This document shows, piece after piece, positions 17,134 through 25,468 of a DNA stretch of 64,000 nt; within the stretch, counting starts at the first letter, position 1; each line of letters opens with the position of its first letter. The stretch is taken from assembly GCF_008704935.1 (NCBI RefSeq), contig NZ_CP023692.1, forward strand, positions 2,489,001-2,553,000, read 5' to 3'. Source of the DNA: Streptomyces vinaceus. Lineage in GTDB: Bacteria > Actinomycetota > Actinomycetes > Streptomycetales > Streptomycetaceae. The notes beneath the pieces were generated by a model. The model did not search any database. It was not told the origin of the DNA and saw only the letters and a program-made list of their open reading frames with translations. Made by a program: the position numbers and the translations under genes.

Positions 17134-18821
17134 ACGCCGATTCCGTCTGGCACACCCCCGGCCACACCGGCCGCTACCGGGCGCGCGTGTTCGCGGCGCG
17201 CGAGCGGCTGGCCGCCGAGCACGCCGATCTGCGCGGGGCGCAGCAGCGCGTCCTCACCGACCTGGTGGGCTTCAACGCCTCCACCCATTTCGGCAGGCGG
17301 CACGGGTTCGGCCGTGTGCTCACCGTGGACGACTTCCGCGAGGCCGTCCCCGTACGGGACTACGCCGACCACGCCGACCTCATCGAGCGGACGGCCGCCG
17401 GGGAGCGCAACCTGCTGTCGGCCGACGCCCCCGCCGTCTACTTCACCAGCAGCGGCAGCACCGGAGCGCACAAGAAGGTGCCGGTCACCCCGCGCTTCAT
17501 GCGGACCACCTTCATGCCGTTCTACCTCGCGGCCTGGGCCCCGCTGATCGAGCACTTCCCCGACGTGCTGGAGCGGCCCGACGCCGTGCTCAACCTCAAG
17601 CACGACCCGCTGAGCGCCCCGCCCACCACCGGCGACGGCCGCCCCCATGTGGGCGCCAGCCAGGTGGACTTCGGCGCCCGGTTCGGCGAACCCCTCTCGG
17701 CCGAGCCCGGTACGGGCGCACCGTGGGCGGCTCTGCCGGTGCCGACCGAGCCGGGCGACCACCTGGAGCGGGCGTACCTGCGGCTGCGGCTGGCGGTGCA
17801 GAGCGATCTGCGCGCGCTGATCGGCATCAACCCGGCGATGGTCGCCGCCGTTCCGTACCAGCTCAACCTGTGGTGGCCGAGGATCGTGAAGGAGGTACGG
17901 GACGGCACCCTCGGGGGTCTGCCGCACCGGGCGCCGGACCCCGAGCGGGCCGCCGAGCTCGAACACCTCGCGGAGTACTTCGGCACCGTACGGCCCGCGC
18001 AGGTGTGGCCCCGGCTGCGCGCGGTCTTCTGCTGGACGACCGGGGTGGCCTCGCTCTACCTGCCCGCGCTGCGGGAGGAGTTCGGCCCCGGGGTGAGCGT
18101 GCTGCCGGCGCCGGTGGCCGCCTCGGAGGGCCCGGTCGGCGTGGCGCTGGACCGGCACGCCTCGGCCGGCAGCCTGGTCGCCTCGGCCTCGGTGTACGAG
18201 TTCGTACCGGCCGACCGGGACCTCGCCCCGGACTCGGCCACGCTGCTGCCGCACGAGCTCGAAGCCGGCCGGGACTACCACGTGGTCTTCAGCCACGTGG
18301 GCGGCCTGTACCGGTACGCGGTCGGGGACGTGGTCCGCGTCGTGGACGTGTCCGGCGGGGTGCCGAGGCTGGAGTACGCGGGCCGCGGCGGCCGCTCCGA
18401 CGCGGCCGGCGAGCGGCTGCGGGACGCGGAGGTGGTCCGGGCCCTGCACACGGCCCTGGCCGGCGGCGGACTCGCCCTGCGCAACGTGGCCTGCCGGGTC
18501 GAACCGGCGGGTCCGGCGCAGCTCGGGGCTCCGCACTACGTCTTCGCGATCGCCCCCCGCACCCCCTGGCACGAGGCCGAGACCGTACGTTTCACCGCCG
18601 CCCTGGACCGCTGCCTCGCGGAGCAGTCCGCCGGGTACGCCGGGGCCCGGGCGGCCGGCCGGCTGGGCGCCCCCGCCGTACGCCTGCTGGACGCCGAGGC
18701 GTTCGACCGCGACTGGCACGAGGCCGTCGGCGCGGGCATCCGCCCGACGCAGGTCAAGGACCGCCTCTTCCGGCAGGACGACGCCCTCTGGGAGCGCCTG
18801 ACCCGGGCCCCGCTCGTCTGA
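17130..18821 (+). CDS. GH3-family acyl-adenylating amide/ester ligase
   Basis: 563 residues of the GH3 family (the auxin-amino acid synthetase group of the ANL superfamily). The ATP motif YFTSSGSTGAHKKVPVT lies near residues 105-121, FCWTTGVASLY and LPAPVAASEGPVGV in the middle, and the YRYAVGDVVRV strand near 390, with the small C-terminal domain after it. GH3 enzymes adenylate a carboxylate and couple it to an amine or amino acid. A bacterial GH3 inside an operon ending in a peptide gene suggests acylation of the peptide or of an amino acid by the acid built upstream. The start is the GTG in the GTGA overlap at 17130, since no ATG fits. Confidence 0.85.
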   Translation: MNADSVWHTPGHTGRYRARVFAARERLAAEHADLRGAQQRVLTDLVGFNASTHFGRRHGFGRVLTVDDFREAVPVRDYADHADLIERTAAGERNLLSADAPAVYFTSSGSTGAHKKVPVTPRFMRTTFMPFYLAAWAPLIEHFPDVLERPDAVLNLKHDPLSAPPTTGDGRPHVGASQVDFGARFGEPLSAEPGTGAPWAALPVPTEPGDHLERAYLRLRLAVQSDLRALIGINPAMVAAVPYQLNLWWPRIVKEVRDGTLGGLPHRAPDPERAAELEHLAEYFGTVRPAQVWPRLRAVFCWTTGVASLYLPALREEFGPGVSVLPAPVAASEGPVGVALDRHASAGSLVASASVYEFVPADRDLAPDSATLLPHELEAGRDYHVVFSHVGGLYRYAVGDVVRVVDVSGGVPRLEYAGRGGRSDAAGERLRDAEVVRALHTALAGGGLALRNVACRVEPAGPAQLGAPHYVFAIAPRTPWHEAETVRFTAALDRCLAEQSAGYAGARAAGRLGAPAVRLLDAEAFDRDWHEAVGAGIRPTQVKDRLFRQDDALWERLTRAPLV

Positions 18822-18831
18822 CCCGGTCCCT

Positions 18832-18895
18832 TTCCCGCCCGCCCCGGTCCCGCCCGCCCCGGTCCCGCTCGCCCGCCCCGGTCCCGCTCGCCCCG
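18832..18895. repeat. CGCCCGCCCCGGTCC tandem repeats
   Basis: Four imperfect copies of a 15-20 nt C-rich unit (CCCGCCCGCCCCGGT, one with CTCGC inserted) occupy the only sizeable gap within the operon, between the GH3 and methyltransferase genes. There is no hairpin of note. Confidence 0.6.
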
Positions 18896-18920
18896 CCGCA
18901 CCCCCGTACAAGGAGCCACC

Positions 18921-19775
18921 ATGCCCGTGCTCAACCCCGTCGAACGGACCGCCCTGCTCACCGCCGCCCTGCGGGCCGCCGAGACCCGCCGCGAGGACCG
19001 GCTGTACGAGGACCCGTACGCCGCCGGACTCGTCGGCGAGGCGGGTCCCGGGCTGCTCGCCGAGATCCGGGCGGCGACGTTCCCGCCCGACCGGCCGCGG
19101 ACCCTGCCCAGCACCCCCGACTACAACGCCATCCGCACCCGCTTCTTCGACGACCTGCTCCAGGAGGCCGCCCAGGATCCGGGGACCACCCAGCTCGTAC
19201 TGGCCCCGGCCGGCATGGACTCGCGCGCCTACCGCCTCCCGTGGCCCGGGCACATCCGGTACTTCGAGGTCGACCGCCCGGCGGTGCTCGACTTCAAGGC
19301 CGGGCGGCTGCGGGGCGCCGAGCCCCGGGTCGACCACCGTACGGTCGCCGTCGACCTCACCGCCGACGACTGGGAGGAGCGCCTCGTCGCCTCCGGCTAC
19401 GACCCTTCCGTCCCCTCGGCGTGGCTGCTGGAGGGACTGCTCTACTACATCCCCGAGGCCGACGCCCACCGGATGCTGGAGCGGGTCGCGGCGATCTCCG
19501 CACCCGGCAGCCGCATCGCGGCCGACATCGTCAACGCGGCCGCCCTGACCCTCCCCCACATGCGCGGCCTGCTGGACGTGTTCGCGGGCTGGGGGTGCCC
19601 CTGGGTGTTCGGCACCGACGAGCCGGAGGCCCTGTTCGAGCGGTACGGGTTCGACGTACGGGCCGTCCAGCCGGGCGAGCCCGGCGCCGACTTCGGGCGC
19701 TGGCCCGACCCGGTGCCGCCGCGATCGGTGGCGGACGTACGGCGGGTGTTCTTCGTGCACGGCCGGCGTCGCTGA
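18921..19775 (+). CDS. SAM-dependent methyltransferase, LCMT/Omt family
   Basis: 284 residues of the leucine carboxyl methyltransferase (PPM1/TcmP-like) family. Typical pieces are ERTALLTAALRAAETRREDRLYEDPYA at the N-terminus (read in parts), the SAM motif VLAPAGMDSRAYRLPWP near 100, YFEVDRPAVLDFKAGRL, and AWLLEGLLYYIPE. Such enzymes methylate carboxylates or hydroxyls of polyketides. AAGGAG is 6 nt before ATG 18921. Its natural substrate could be the carboxylate of an intermediate. Confidence 0.85.
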   Translation: MPVLNPVERTALLTAALRAAETRREDRLYEDPYAAGLVGEAGPGLLAEIRAATFPPDRPRTLPSTPDYNAIRTRFFDDLLQEAAQDPGTTQLVLAPAGMDSRAYRLPWPGHIRYFEVDRPAVLDFKAGRLRGAEPRVDHRTVAVDLTADDWEERLVASGYDPSVPSAWLLEGLLYYIPEADAHRMLERVAAISAPGSRIAADIVNAAALTLPHMRGLLDVFAGWGCPWVFGTDEPEALFERYGFDVRAVQPGEPGADFGRWPDPVPPRSVADVRRVFFVHGRRR

Positions 19776-19777
19776 CC

Positions 19778-21268
19778 ATGACGAGCACCGTGATCGCGGG
19801 CGGCGGCACCGCCGGCCTCGCCCTGGCCCTGGCACTCGGCGCGCGCGGCCACCGGGTGCGCGTCCTGGAGCGCGGCGGACCACCGCCGCAGGGGCCGGTC
19901 CTCAAGAGCGCCGGGCTGTGGGAACGGCCCGGCGTGCCCCAGGCCGGGCACGACCACATCCTGAACGCGCTCGGCGTGCGCATGCTGCGCACCCACGCGC
20001 CCGCCGTGCTCGACGCGGCGCTGGCGGAGGGGGCCCGGCTCGCCGACCTCACCGCCGCGGCGCCGCCGGGTGCCGCGGAGCCGGGGGACGAGGACCTCGT
20101 CACGCTGCTCGTCCGCCGGTCCGTCCTGGACCTCGTACTGCACCGCGCCGCCTCGGCCCTGCCCCGCGTGAGCGTCAGCCACCGCACCACGGTCAGGGGC
20201 GTGCTGACCGCGCCGACGGGCCGCCGCGTGACGGGCGTCGTCACGGACGGCGGCGAGCGGATCCAGGCCGGCCTGGTGGTGGACGCGTCCGGCCGCAGGG
20301 CGGCGTCCCGGTCCTGGCTGGCCGCGGCGGGCGTACCGGAGGCGGCCGACCTGACCGGCCCCAGCCGGCTGCACGCCTTCGGCCGCTTCTACCGGCTGCG
20401 CGACCCCGACGGCCCGCCGCCGGGCCCGCTCAACCGCGCCAACGCGGCCGGCGGGATCTGGGACCACTACTCCGCCGTCCTGCACCCGGCGGACAACGAG
20501 GTCTTCGCCGTCACCTTCGGCGCGCTGCCCGGCGACCGCGCCATGGCCGCCCTGCGCACGCCCGCCGCCTTCACCGCCGCCTGCCGCCTCTCCCCCTACC
20601 TGGCCGCCTGGGTCGACGAGGGCGCGGCGCGGCCGATCGGACCGGTACGCGCCATCGCCATGCCGCCGAACGTCCTTCGCGGCGCCGGGCCCGGCCTCCG
20701 GGCTCCGGTGGCCGGGCTGCTGCGGACCGGGGACGCCGCCTGCGTCACCGATCCGATGTTCGGCCGCGGCCTCTCCCTCGCCCTCGCGCACGCCTTCGGG
20801 CTCGCGGAGCTGATCGGGGAACACCCGGCGGCGGACGAACGGTTGGCCCTGGCCGCCGCGGACCTCGCCGACCGCCTGCTCCGCCCCTGGTACGAGGAGG
20901 GGGTCCACGACTCCCGGTCACGGGCCGAGCGGTGGCGGGCGGCGGCCGGACCGCCGCCGGACCCCGGGCCCGCGGCGCCCGCGGCGCCCGCAGCGCCCGA
21001 GGGCGGCCCGACCGTTGCGCCCGTGCCCGGGCCGGTCCGGACCGCCGCGCTCGCTGCGGCGGCCACCGACCGCACCGTCTGGCGGGGGATCACCCGGATC
21101 GGGACGAGCCTCGCCACCCCCGCCGAGGTCTTCGCCGACCCGGGTTTCACCGCCCGCGTACGGGCGGCCCGGGCGGGCGCCCCCGCACCCGGCGGTCCCC
21201 GCCCGCCCGCGTACGCCGAACTCCGCGGGGCGATCACCGCCCGCGTCCCGGACCGGAAGGAAGGATGA
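19778..21268 (+). CDS. FAD-dependent oxidoreductase/monooxygenase
   Basis: 496 residues of the PHBH-type flavoprotein family. The N-terminal FAD dinucleotide motif VIAGGGTAGLALALALGARG (residues 5-24) leads to LERGG. A middle DG-type motif is VVDASGRRAA, and the FAD-ribityl motif GDAACVTDPMFGRGLSLAL lies near 325. A Pro/Ala linker (about 390-415) separates a C-terminal helical tail. The ATG lies 2 nt after the previous stop without its own ribosome-binding site, so translation is coupled. It could hydroxylate or desaturate an intermediate; similarity to geranylgeranyl-reductase or halogenase-like relatives is also possible. Confidence 0.8.
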   Translation: MTSTVIAGGGTAGLALALALGARGHRVRVLERGGPPPQGPVLKSAGLWERPGVPQAGHDHILNALGVRMLRTHAPAVLDAALAEGARLADLTAAAPPGAAEPGDEDLVTLLVRRSVLDLVLHRAASALPRVSVSHRTTVRGVLTAPTGRRVTGVVTDGGERIQAGLVVDASGRRAASRSWLAAAGVPEAADLTGPSRLHAFGRFYRLRDPDGPPPGPLNRANAAGGIWDHYSAVLHPADNEVFAVTFGALPGDRAMAALRTPAAFTAACRLSPYLAAWVDEGAARPIGPVRAIAMPPNVLRGAGPGLRAPVAGLLRTGDAACVTDPMFGRGLSLALAHAFGLAELIGEHPAADERLALAAADLADRLLRPWYEEGVHDSRSRAERWRAAAGPPPDPGPAAPAAPAAPEGGPTVAPVPGPVRTAALAAAATDRTVWRGITRIGTSLATPAEVFADPGFTARVRAARAGAPAPGGPRPPAYAELRGAITARVPDRKEG

Positions 21269-22407
21269 ACGTGCTGACCCGCAAGAACGTCCTGCTGGCA
21301 CCGGTCACGGTCACCCCCACCAAACCGCTGACCCCCAGCCACCTCAAGGGCCTGCTGTGGACCGACGTGATGTTCCGGGCCACCGCACCGCTCGCCACGG
21401 TGACGTACCGCTACAGCCACACCACCTACCACGTCACCGAGCAGACCGTCGGCTTCTGGGAGTACCTCGACCGCACCCACGGGGAGGCGGACTACGCGCA
21501 GCTCTCCGAGGAGGAGATCGGCGAGCTGTACGTCCACTACCGCTCCCGGGAGCCGCACCAGGACGCCGCCGTCCTGCGGCCCTACCGGGACGCCGTCGAG
21601 CACAACGGCTGGGTGCACCCGGCGAGCGAGCGGATGCTGCGGCTGTGGGCCGGCCACTACGAGCGGCTGGGCATGTACGACCCGGGTCTGCGCGAGCACC
21701 AGCCGCCCGGGCTCGGACTGGAGGAGATGGTCGAGCGGCTCGCCGCCGTGGGCCTGGTCCTCGACCAGCGGCACTGCGGGGGCCCCGTCTACCTGGACCT
21801 CACCCGCCACGGAATGCCGCTGCGCCGCATCGTCACGGCCGACGGCCGCCCCAACTACCTGGCCTGCGCCCTGCGCGAGCTGCTGCCGCTGGTGCCCTGG
21901 TACGACGAGGTGGTCCTGCTGTACGACCGCGAACTCGACGCGGACTACCGGCTGCTGCACCGGGTGCTGACCGCCTTCGGGCCGCCGGTGCGCCGGGTGC
22001 CCATCGGCCGGGTGCCCATCGGGGGAAAGATCACCTCGGCCCGGCACGGCGGCTGGCACGACCACACGGCCGGCGCGCTGCTGCGCGCCTCGGCCGAGGT
22101 CTGCGAGGGCCCGGACGGCCACGGCGAGGCCGCGCTCCGGCTCGGCATGCGGCTGTACTTCATCGCCACCCTCGGCCCGGGCGAGCAGCAGTCCTTCCGC
22201 CACGACCTGCTGCGCCACTGCCTGACCGTGGCCGCCCGGCTGCTGCGGCGCTCCGGGGCCGCGAGCGGCGGGGGCGACCTGCCCGGGGTGCTGGAGCGGC
22301 ACCGGCGCGGCCACGCGTACGTCGACCCCTACCGGCTGGCCTGCTCGCTCCTCGGCAAGGGCCGCCCCGCTCCCGATCCCGTACTCCTGTCGGCGGTGTT
22401 CCTGTGA
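21265..22407 (+). CDS. unrecognised 380-residue pathway protein
   Basis: A soluble, His/Tyr/Arg-rich, mainly helical protein with no family I can name. Notable segments are YRYSHTTYHVTEQTVGFWEY near 40, LYVHYRSREPHQDAAVLRPY, GLVLDQRHCGGPVYLDLTRHG near 170 and YDEVVLLYDRELDADYRLLHR. A short duplication VRRVPIGRVPIGG (about 245-257) comes from a repeated GGGTGCCCATCGG. The start overlaps the FAD gene by 4 nt and the end overlaps the next gene by 4 nt (GTGA). It has no transmembrane segment and no Walker or metal motif. It could be an enzyme or an uncommon partner of the next protein. Confidence 0.55.
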   Translation: MNVLTRKNVLLAPVTVTPTKPLTPSHLKGLLWTDVMFRATAPLATVTYRYSHTTYHVTEQTVGFWEYLDRTHGEADYAQLSEEEIGELYVHYRSREPHQDAAVLRPYRDAVEHNGWVHPASERMLRLWAGHYERLGMYDPGLREHQPPGLGLEEMVERLAAVGLVLDQRHCGGPVYLDLTRHGMPLRRIVTADGRPNYLACALRELLPLVPWYDEVVLLYDRELDADYRLLHRVLTAFGPPVRRVPIGRVPIGGKITSARHGGWHDHTAGALLRASAEVCEGPDGHGEAALRLGMRLYFIATLGPGEQQSFRHDLLRHCLTVAARLLRRSGAASGGGDLPGVLERHRRGHAYVDPYRLACSLLGKGRPAPDPVLLSAVFL

Positions 22408-23144
22408 GTGCCCTTCCCCTGTCCTCCGCGGCCCTGCTCAAGTCGGCCGCGGACCGGGTCCGCTCCGCGCGGCCGGAGTTGGCGGACGGGCTCGACCTGT
22501 CCAGTACGCAGGCGCTGCGCGCCGTCCGGGCCGGGCTTCACGGCCGCCCCGCCCCGGCCGACGAGGCGCTGGCCGTGGTCGTCATCGGCCGGCTCGACCT
22601 GCCCCGGTGGGTGGGCGAGACCTGCGCCTTCGCCCTCGCGCTGGCTCCCGGGCGACGGGAGGCGTGGCGGCGCTCGTTCACCCGTACCGTCTACCTCGCC
22701 GGCAGTCCGTCCAACCTGCGCGAGCGGTTCGCCTTCGACCACGTCGCGGGCGACGACTCCATGGCCTGGGCGGGGCCCGCGCCGGGCACGGAGACGGCCA
22801 CGCTGCGCCGACTGCTCAAGACCTTCGAGGCCGCGCACGAACTGACCGCGCAGCGGCCGGCCACCGTGACCGTGCCCGGCCGCCCGGGCGCCCGTACGCC
22901 GGTCCACCGCGAGCTGTACATCGCCACCGCCAGGGTGTCGGTCACCGCGGCGCTCGTGCACGTCAACCACCTGCTCGCCGAGGCCGTCCTGGACGGGCTG
23001 ATCGGTCCCGGGGACCGCCTCACGCTGCGGTTCGTACCGCGGCTGACCGGCCTGGGCGCACGGCTCGCCGTGTTGCGGGTCGACACCGATGTCCACCGCC
23101 CCGACGAACTCCAGGCCTATGCCGGACTGACCACGGAGGTCTGA
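22404..23144 (+). CDS. unrecognised 246-residue protein (possibly DUF6182-like)
   Basis: It starts at GTG 22404 in the GTGA overlap. The protein has a helical first half and a second half with SFTRTVYLAGSPSNLRERF, TLRRLLKTFEAAHE and VHVNHLLAEAVLDGLI. From memory this resembles an actinobacterial domain of unknown function called DUF6182, found in metabolite clusters; I cannot confirm that. The VHxNHLL segment with a later Asp resembles hotdog thioesterase-like helices, so an acyl-thioester function is conceivable. It is clearly part of the operon. Confidence 0.5.
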   Translation: MSALPLSSAALLKSAADRVRSARPELADGLDLSSTQALRAVRAGLHGRPAPADEALAVVVIGRLDLPRWVGETCAFALALAPGRREAWRRSFTRTVYLAGSPSNLRERFAFDHVAGDDSMAWAGPAPGTETATLRRLLKTFEAAHELTAQRPATVTVPGRPGARTPVHRELYIATARVSVTAALVHVNHLLAEAVLDGLIGPGDRLTLRFVPRLTGLGARLAVLRVDTDVHRPDELQAYAGLTTEV

Positions 23145-23145
23145 A

Positions 23146-23805
23146 ATGCCCACCCCCGCCACCCTCACCCCCGCCACCCTCACCCCATCCGCCCCCGCCC
23201 CCGCCGTCCGCCTGGGCGTCCACGGTTCCACGCACCTGGCTTCCCGCCTGGTCGCGGCCGCCGGCCACGCCCCGGAGTCCGTGGAGTACGTCCCGTACGA
23301 GGTCACCGAGCCGTTCGGCCCGCTGCGGGCCGGTGACGCGGACATCATGATCGTCAAGTACGACCCGCTGGAGCCGGACCTCGCCCTGAGCCGCCCGGTC
23401 GGCTTCGACGGGCGGGCCGTGCTCGCCGGGGCCCACCACCCGCTGGCCGGGCGCGCCTCGGTGTCGGTCGAGGAGGTCGCCGAGTACGGGGGCTTCCGGT
23501 GCCCCGGCTCCTTCCCGGCGCACGTCTGGGACCTGGTGGTACCGCCGCGGACCCCGCTGGGCCGGCCGATCCGCCGCGTCCACGCCATGACCACGCTGAC
23601 GGCGATGGCGGAGCTGCTCAGGAGCACGTACGCGGTCCACGTCTCGTTCCGGTCCCTGGACGCGGTGGTCCCCCCGGACATCAAGGTCGTACCCGTGCAC
23701 GACCTGCCGCCCTCACCGGTCGCCTTCGCCCGGCTGCGTGGCGCCGAACCACCCGAGCACGTACGGCGGTTCGTCGCGGACGCGGAACGGGCGGCGCTGC
23801 GATGA
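23146..23805 (+). CDS. LysR-type effector-binding domain without DNA-binding domain
   Basis: 219 residues resembling the periplasmic-binding-like C-terminal half of LysR regulators: LGVHGSTHLASRLVAAAGHAP (start of the domain), LRAGDADIMIVKYDPLEPDL, RPVGFDGRAVLAGAHHPLAG, and a second lobe with IRRVHAMTTLTAMAELLRST. The normal helix-turn-helix (about 60 residues) is absent. The N-terminus is instead a short PATLTPATLTPSAPAPA repeat directly after the start, and no helix-turn-helix lies in other frames upstream. The gene begins 1 nt after the previous stop, inside a biosynthetic operon, so it may be a ligand carrier, chaperone or enzyme rather than a regulator. Confidence 0.7.
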   Translation: MPTPATLTPATLTPSAPAPAVRLGVHGSTHLASRLVAAAGHAPESVEYVPYEVTEPFGPLRAGDADIMIVKYDPLEPDLALSRPVGFDGRAVLAGAHHPLAGRASVSVEEVAEYGGFRCPGSFPAHVWDLVVPPRTPLGRPIRRVHAMTTLTAMAELLRSTYAVHVSFRSLDAVVPPDIKVVPVHDLPPSPVAFARLRGAEPPEHVRRFVADAERAALR

Positions 23806-24602
23806 GCCTTCCCCTCGCCCTGCTGCACGCCCTGCCCCTCGACTCGTCCATGTGGGAGGCGACGGCCCGGGAGCTGCGCGCCCGGGGCCGGCGGGTCCTC
23901 ACCCCCGACCTGTGCGGTTTCGGTTCCGCGCCGCTCCCTCAGGGCCCGCCCTCCCTCGACGCCGTGGCCGACGCGCTGGCCCGCGAGCTCGACCGGCAGG
24001 GTGTCGGCGAAGTCGCCCTCGCCGGCTGCTCCATGGGCGGCTACGTGGCGATGGCCTTCCTGCGCCGCCACCCGGACCGCGTCCGCGCCCTGGCCCTGCT
24101 GGCGGCCAGGAGTACGGCCGACGGCGCGGAGGCGGCCGCGCAGCGCCTGCGCTTCGCCGAGGCGGTCCTCGACGACGCGGCGCGCCCCGCGCTCGTCTCC
24201 GCGACCACCCCTTCCCTGCTGGGCGCCACCACCAGGGCCCGGCGGCCGCGGCTGCCGGCCCGGGTCAGCGGCCTGGCGCTCGCGGCCCCGCCGCGGTCGG
24301 TCGCCTGGGCGCAGCGGGCCATCGCGGCCCGTACGGACTCCACGGCCGCCCTGCGCGCGGCGGACGTCCCCGCGGTGGTGGTGATCGGCGCCGAGGACGC
24401 GCTCGTCTCCCTCGACGAGGCCTGCCGGACGGCCGAGGCGCTGGGGCGCGGCCGGCTCCTCGTCCTCCCCGGGGTCGGCCATCTCGCCCCCCTGGAGGCA
24501 CCGGAGGCGGTGGCGGGGATCCTCTCGGACCTGCTCGCACGGGCGCGGACCACGGCCGAGGGGGCCACCGTACGGACCGGGGCGCAGGCGGCGGCATGCT
24601 GA
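23802..24602 (+). CDS. alpha/beta hydrolase
   Basis: 266 residues, BioH/3-oxoadipate enol-lactonase-like. It has the LHALPLDSSMW oxyanion loop, GCSMGG elbow (Ser77), Asp in VIGAEDALVS and His in LPGVGHLAPLEAP, so the triad is complete. Lactone or ester hydrolysis, or thioester release, is the likely chemistry. It overlaps the upstream and downstream genes by 4 and 7 nt. The 4-OT, CMD and this enol-lactonase-like gene together recall a beta-ketoadipate-type reaction set, but the substrates here are unknown. Confidence 0.85.
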   Translation: MSLPLALLHALPLDSSMWEATARELRARGRRVLTPDLCGFGSAPLPQGPPSLDAVADALARELDRQGVGEVALAGCSMGGYVAMAFLRRHPDRVRALALLAARSTADGAEAAAQRLRFAEAVLDDAARPALVSATTPSLLGATTRARRPRLPARVSGLALAAPPRSVAWAQRAIAARTDSTAALRAADVPAVVVIGAEDALVSLDEACRTAEALGRGRLLVLPGVGHLAPLEAPEAVAGILSDLLARARTTAEGATVRTGAQAAAC

Positions 24603-25468
24603 CGGCCGGACACGCGGCATGGGGGTACACGACCTCCACCGGGCTGCCGTTCACCCACGAGGAGATCGTCGACCCGCACTTCGAGGCCTGCGCCGTCCCC
24701 TACCTGGACGCCCTGGACGGGGTCGGCATCCGGCCCGGCTGGCACGTGCTCGACGCGGGCTGCGGCAGCGGCGCGTTCCTGCCCCGGATCGCCGAACTCG
24801 TCGGCCCGGCGGGCCGGATCTCGGCCGTCGACCTGGCCGCGGAGAACGTGGAGCGCGCCGCCGGGCGGCTGCGGGACCGGCCGGACGCCCCGCCGCTGGT
24901 GGTGCGCCGGGCCGGTCTCCTGGATCTGCCTTACGCGGACGGCATGTTCGACGCCGTGTGGTGCGCGAACACGACGCAGTACCTGGACGACGCGGAGCTG
25001 GCGCGCGCACTGGCGGAGCTGCGCCGGGTCACCCGGCCCGGCGGCCTCGTCGCGGTCAAGGACGTGGACGGTTCGCTGAGCACGGTCCGCCCGGCGGACC
25101 CGTTCCTGATCACCGATTTCCTCCGGGCGTCCGCCGCCTCCCCCGGCTACGCCCGCCAGCTGCTGCGCGGCCGCGACCTGTACCGGTGGCTGCGGGCGGC
25201 CGGTCTGACGGACGTACGGCAGCGCACGATCCTCATGGAGCACCACGCTCCGCTCACCCTGGCCGCCCTGCGCTTCTACGCGAACGCCTGCGCGCGCTTC
25301 GCCCGCCAGGCGGCGGACGAAGGCATCGCGGGGGACTGGGCCCCCTTCCTCGACCCCGACGATCCGGCGGGCCCGCTGCGCGACCCGGACGGATACGTCA
25401 GCGAGGGCAACGTCATCGCGATCGGCACAGTGCCGTTCGCACCGATGGATGGAGACGACACACCATGA
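24596..25468 (+). CDS. class I SAM-dependent methyltransferase
   Basis: 290 residues with the UbiE-like Rossmann fold. Motif I is VLDAGCGSGAFLPRIAELVG (near 50), motif II ISAVDLAAENVERA, a post-I LDLPYADGMFDAVWC segment (near 115-128), and LRRVTRPGGLVAVKDVDG. It differs from the LCMT-type enzyme at 18921, so the cluster has two methylation steps. The start at ATG 24596 overlaps the hydrolase stop by 7 nt. Confidence 0.88.
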   Translation: MLTAGHAAWGYTTSTGLPFTHEEIVDPHFEACAVPYLDALDGVGIRPGWHVLDAGCGSGAFLPRIAELVGPAGRISAVDLAAENVERAAGRLRDRPDAPPLVVRRAGLLDLPYADGMFDAVWCANTTQYLDDAELARALAELRRVTRPGGLVAVKDVDGSLSTVRPADPFLITDFLRASAASPGYARQLLRGRDLYRWLRAAGLTDVRQRTILMEHHAPLTLAALRFYANACARFARQAADEGIAGDWAPFLDPDDPAGPLRDPDGYVSEGNVIAIGTVPFAPMDGDDTP

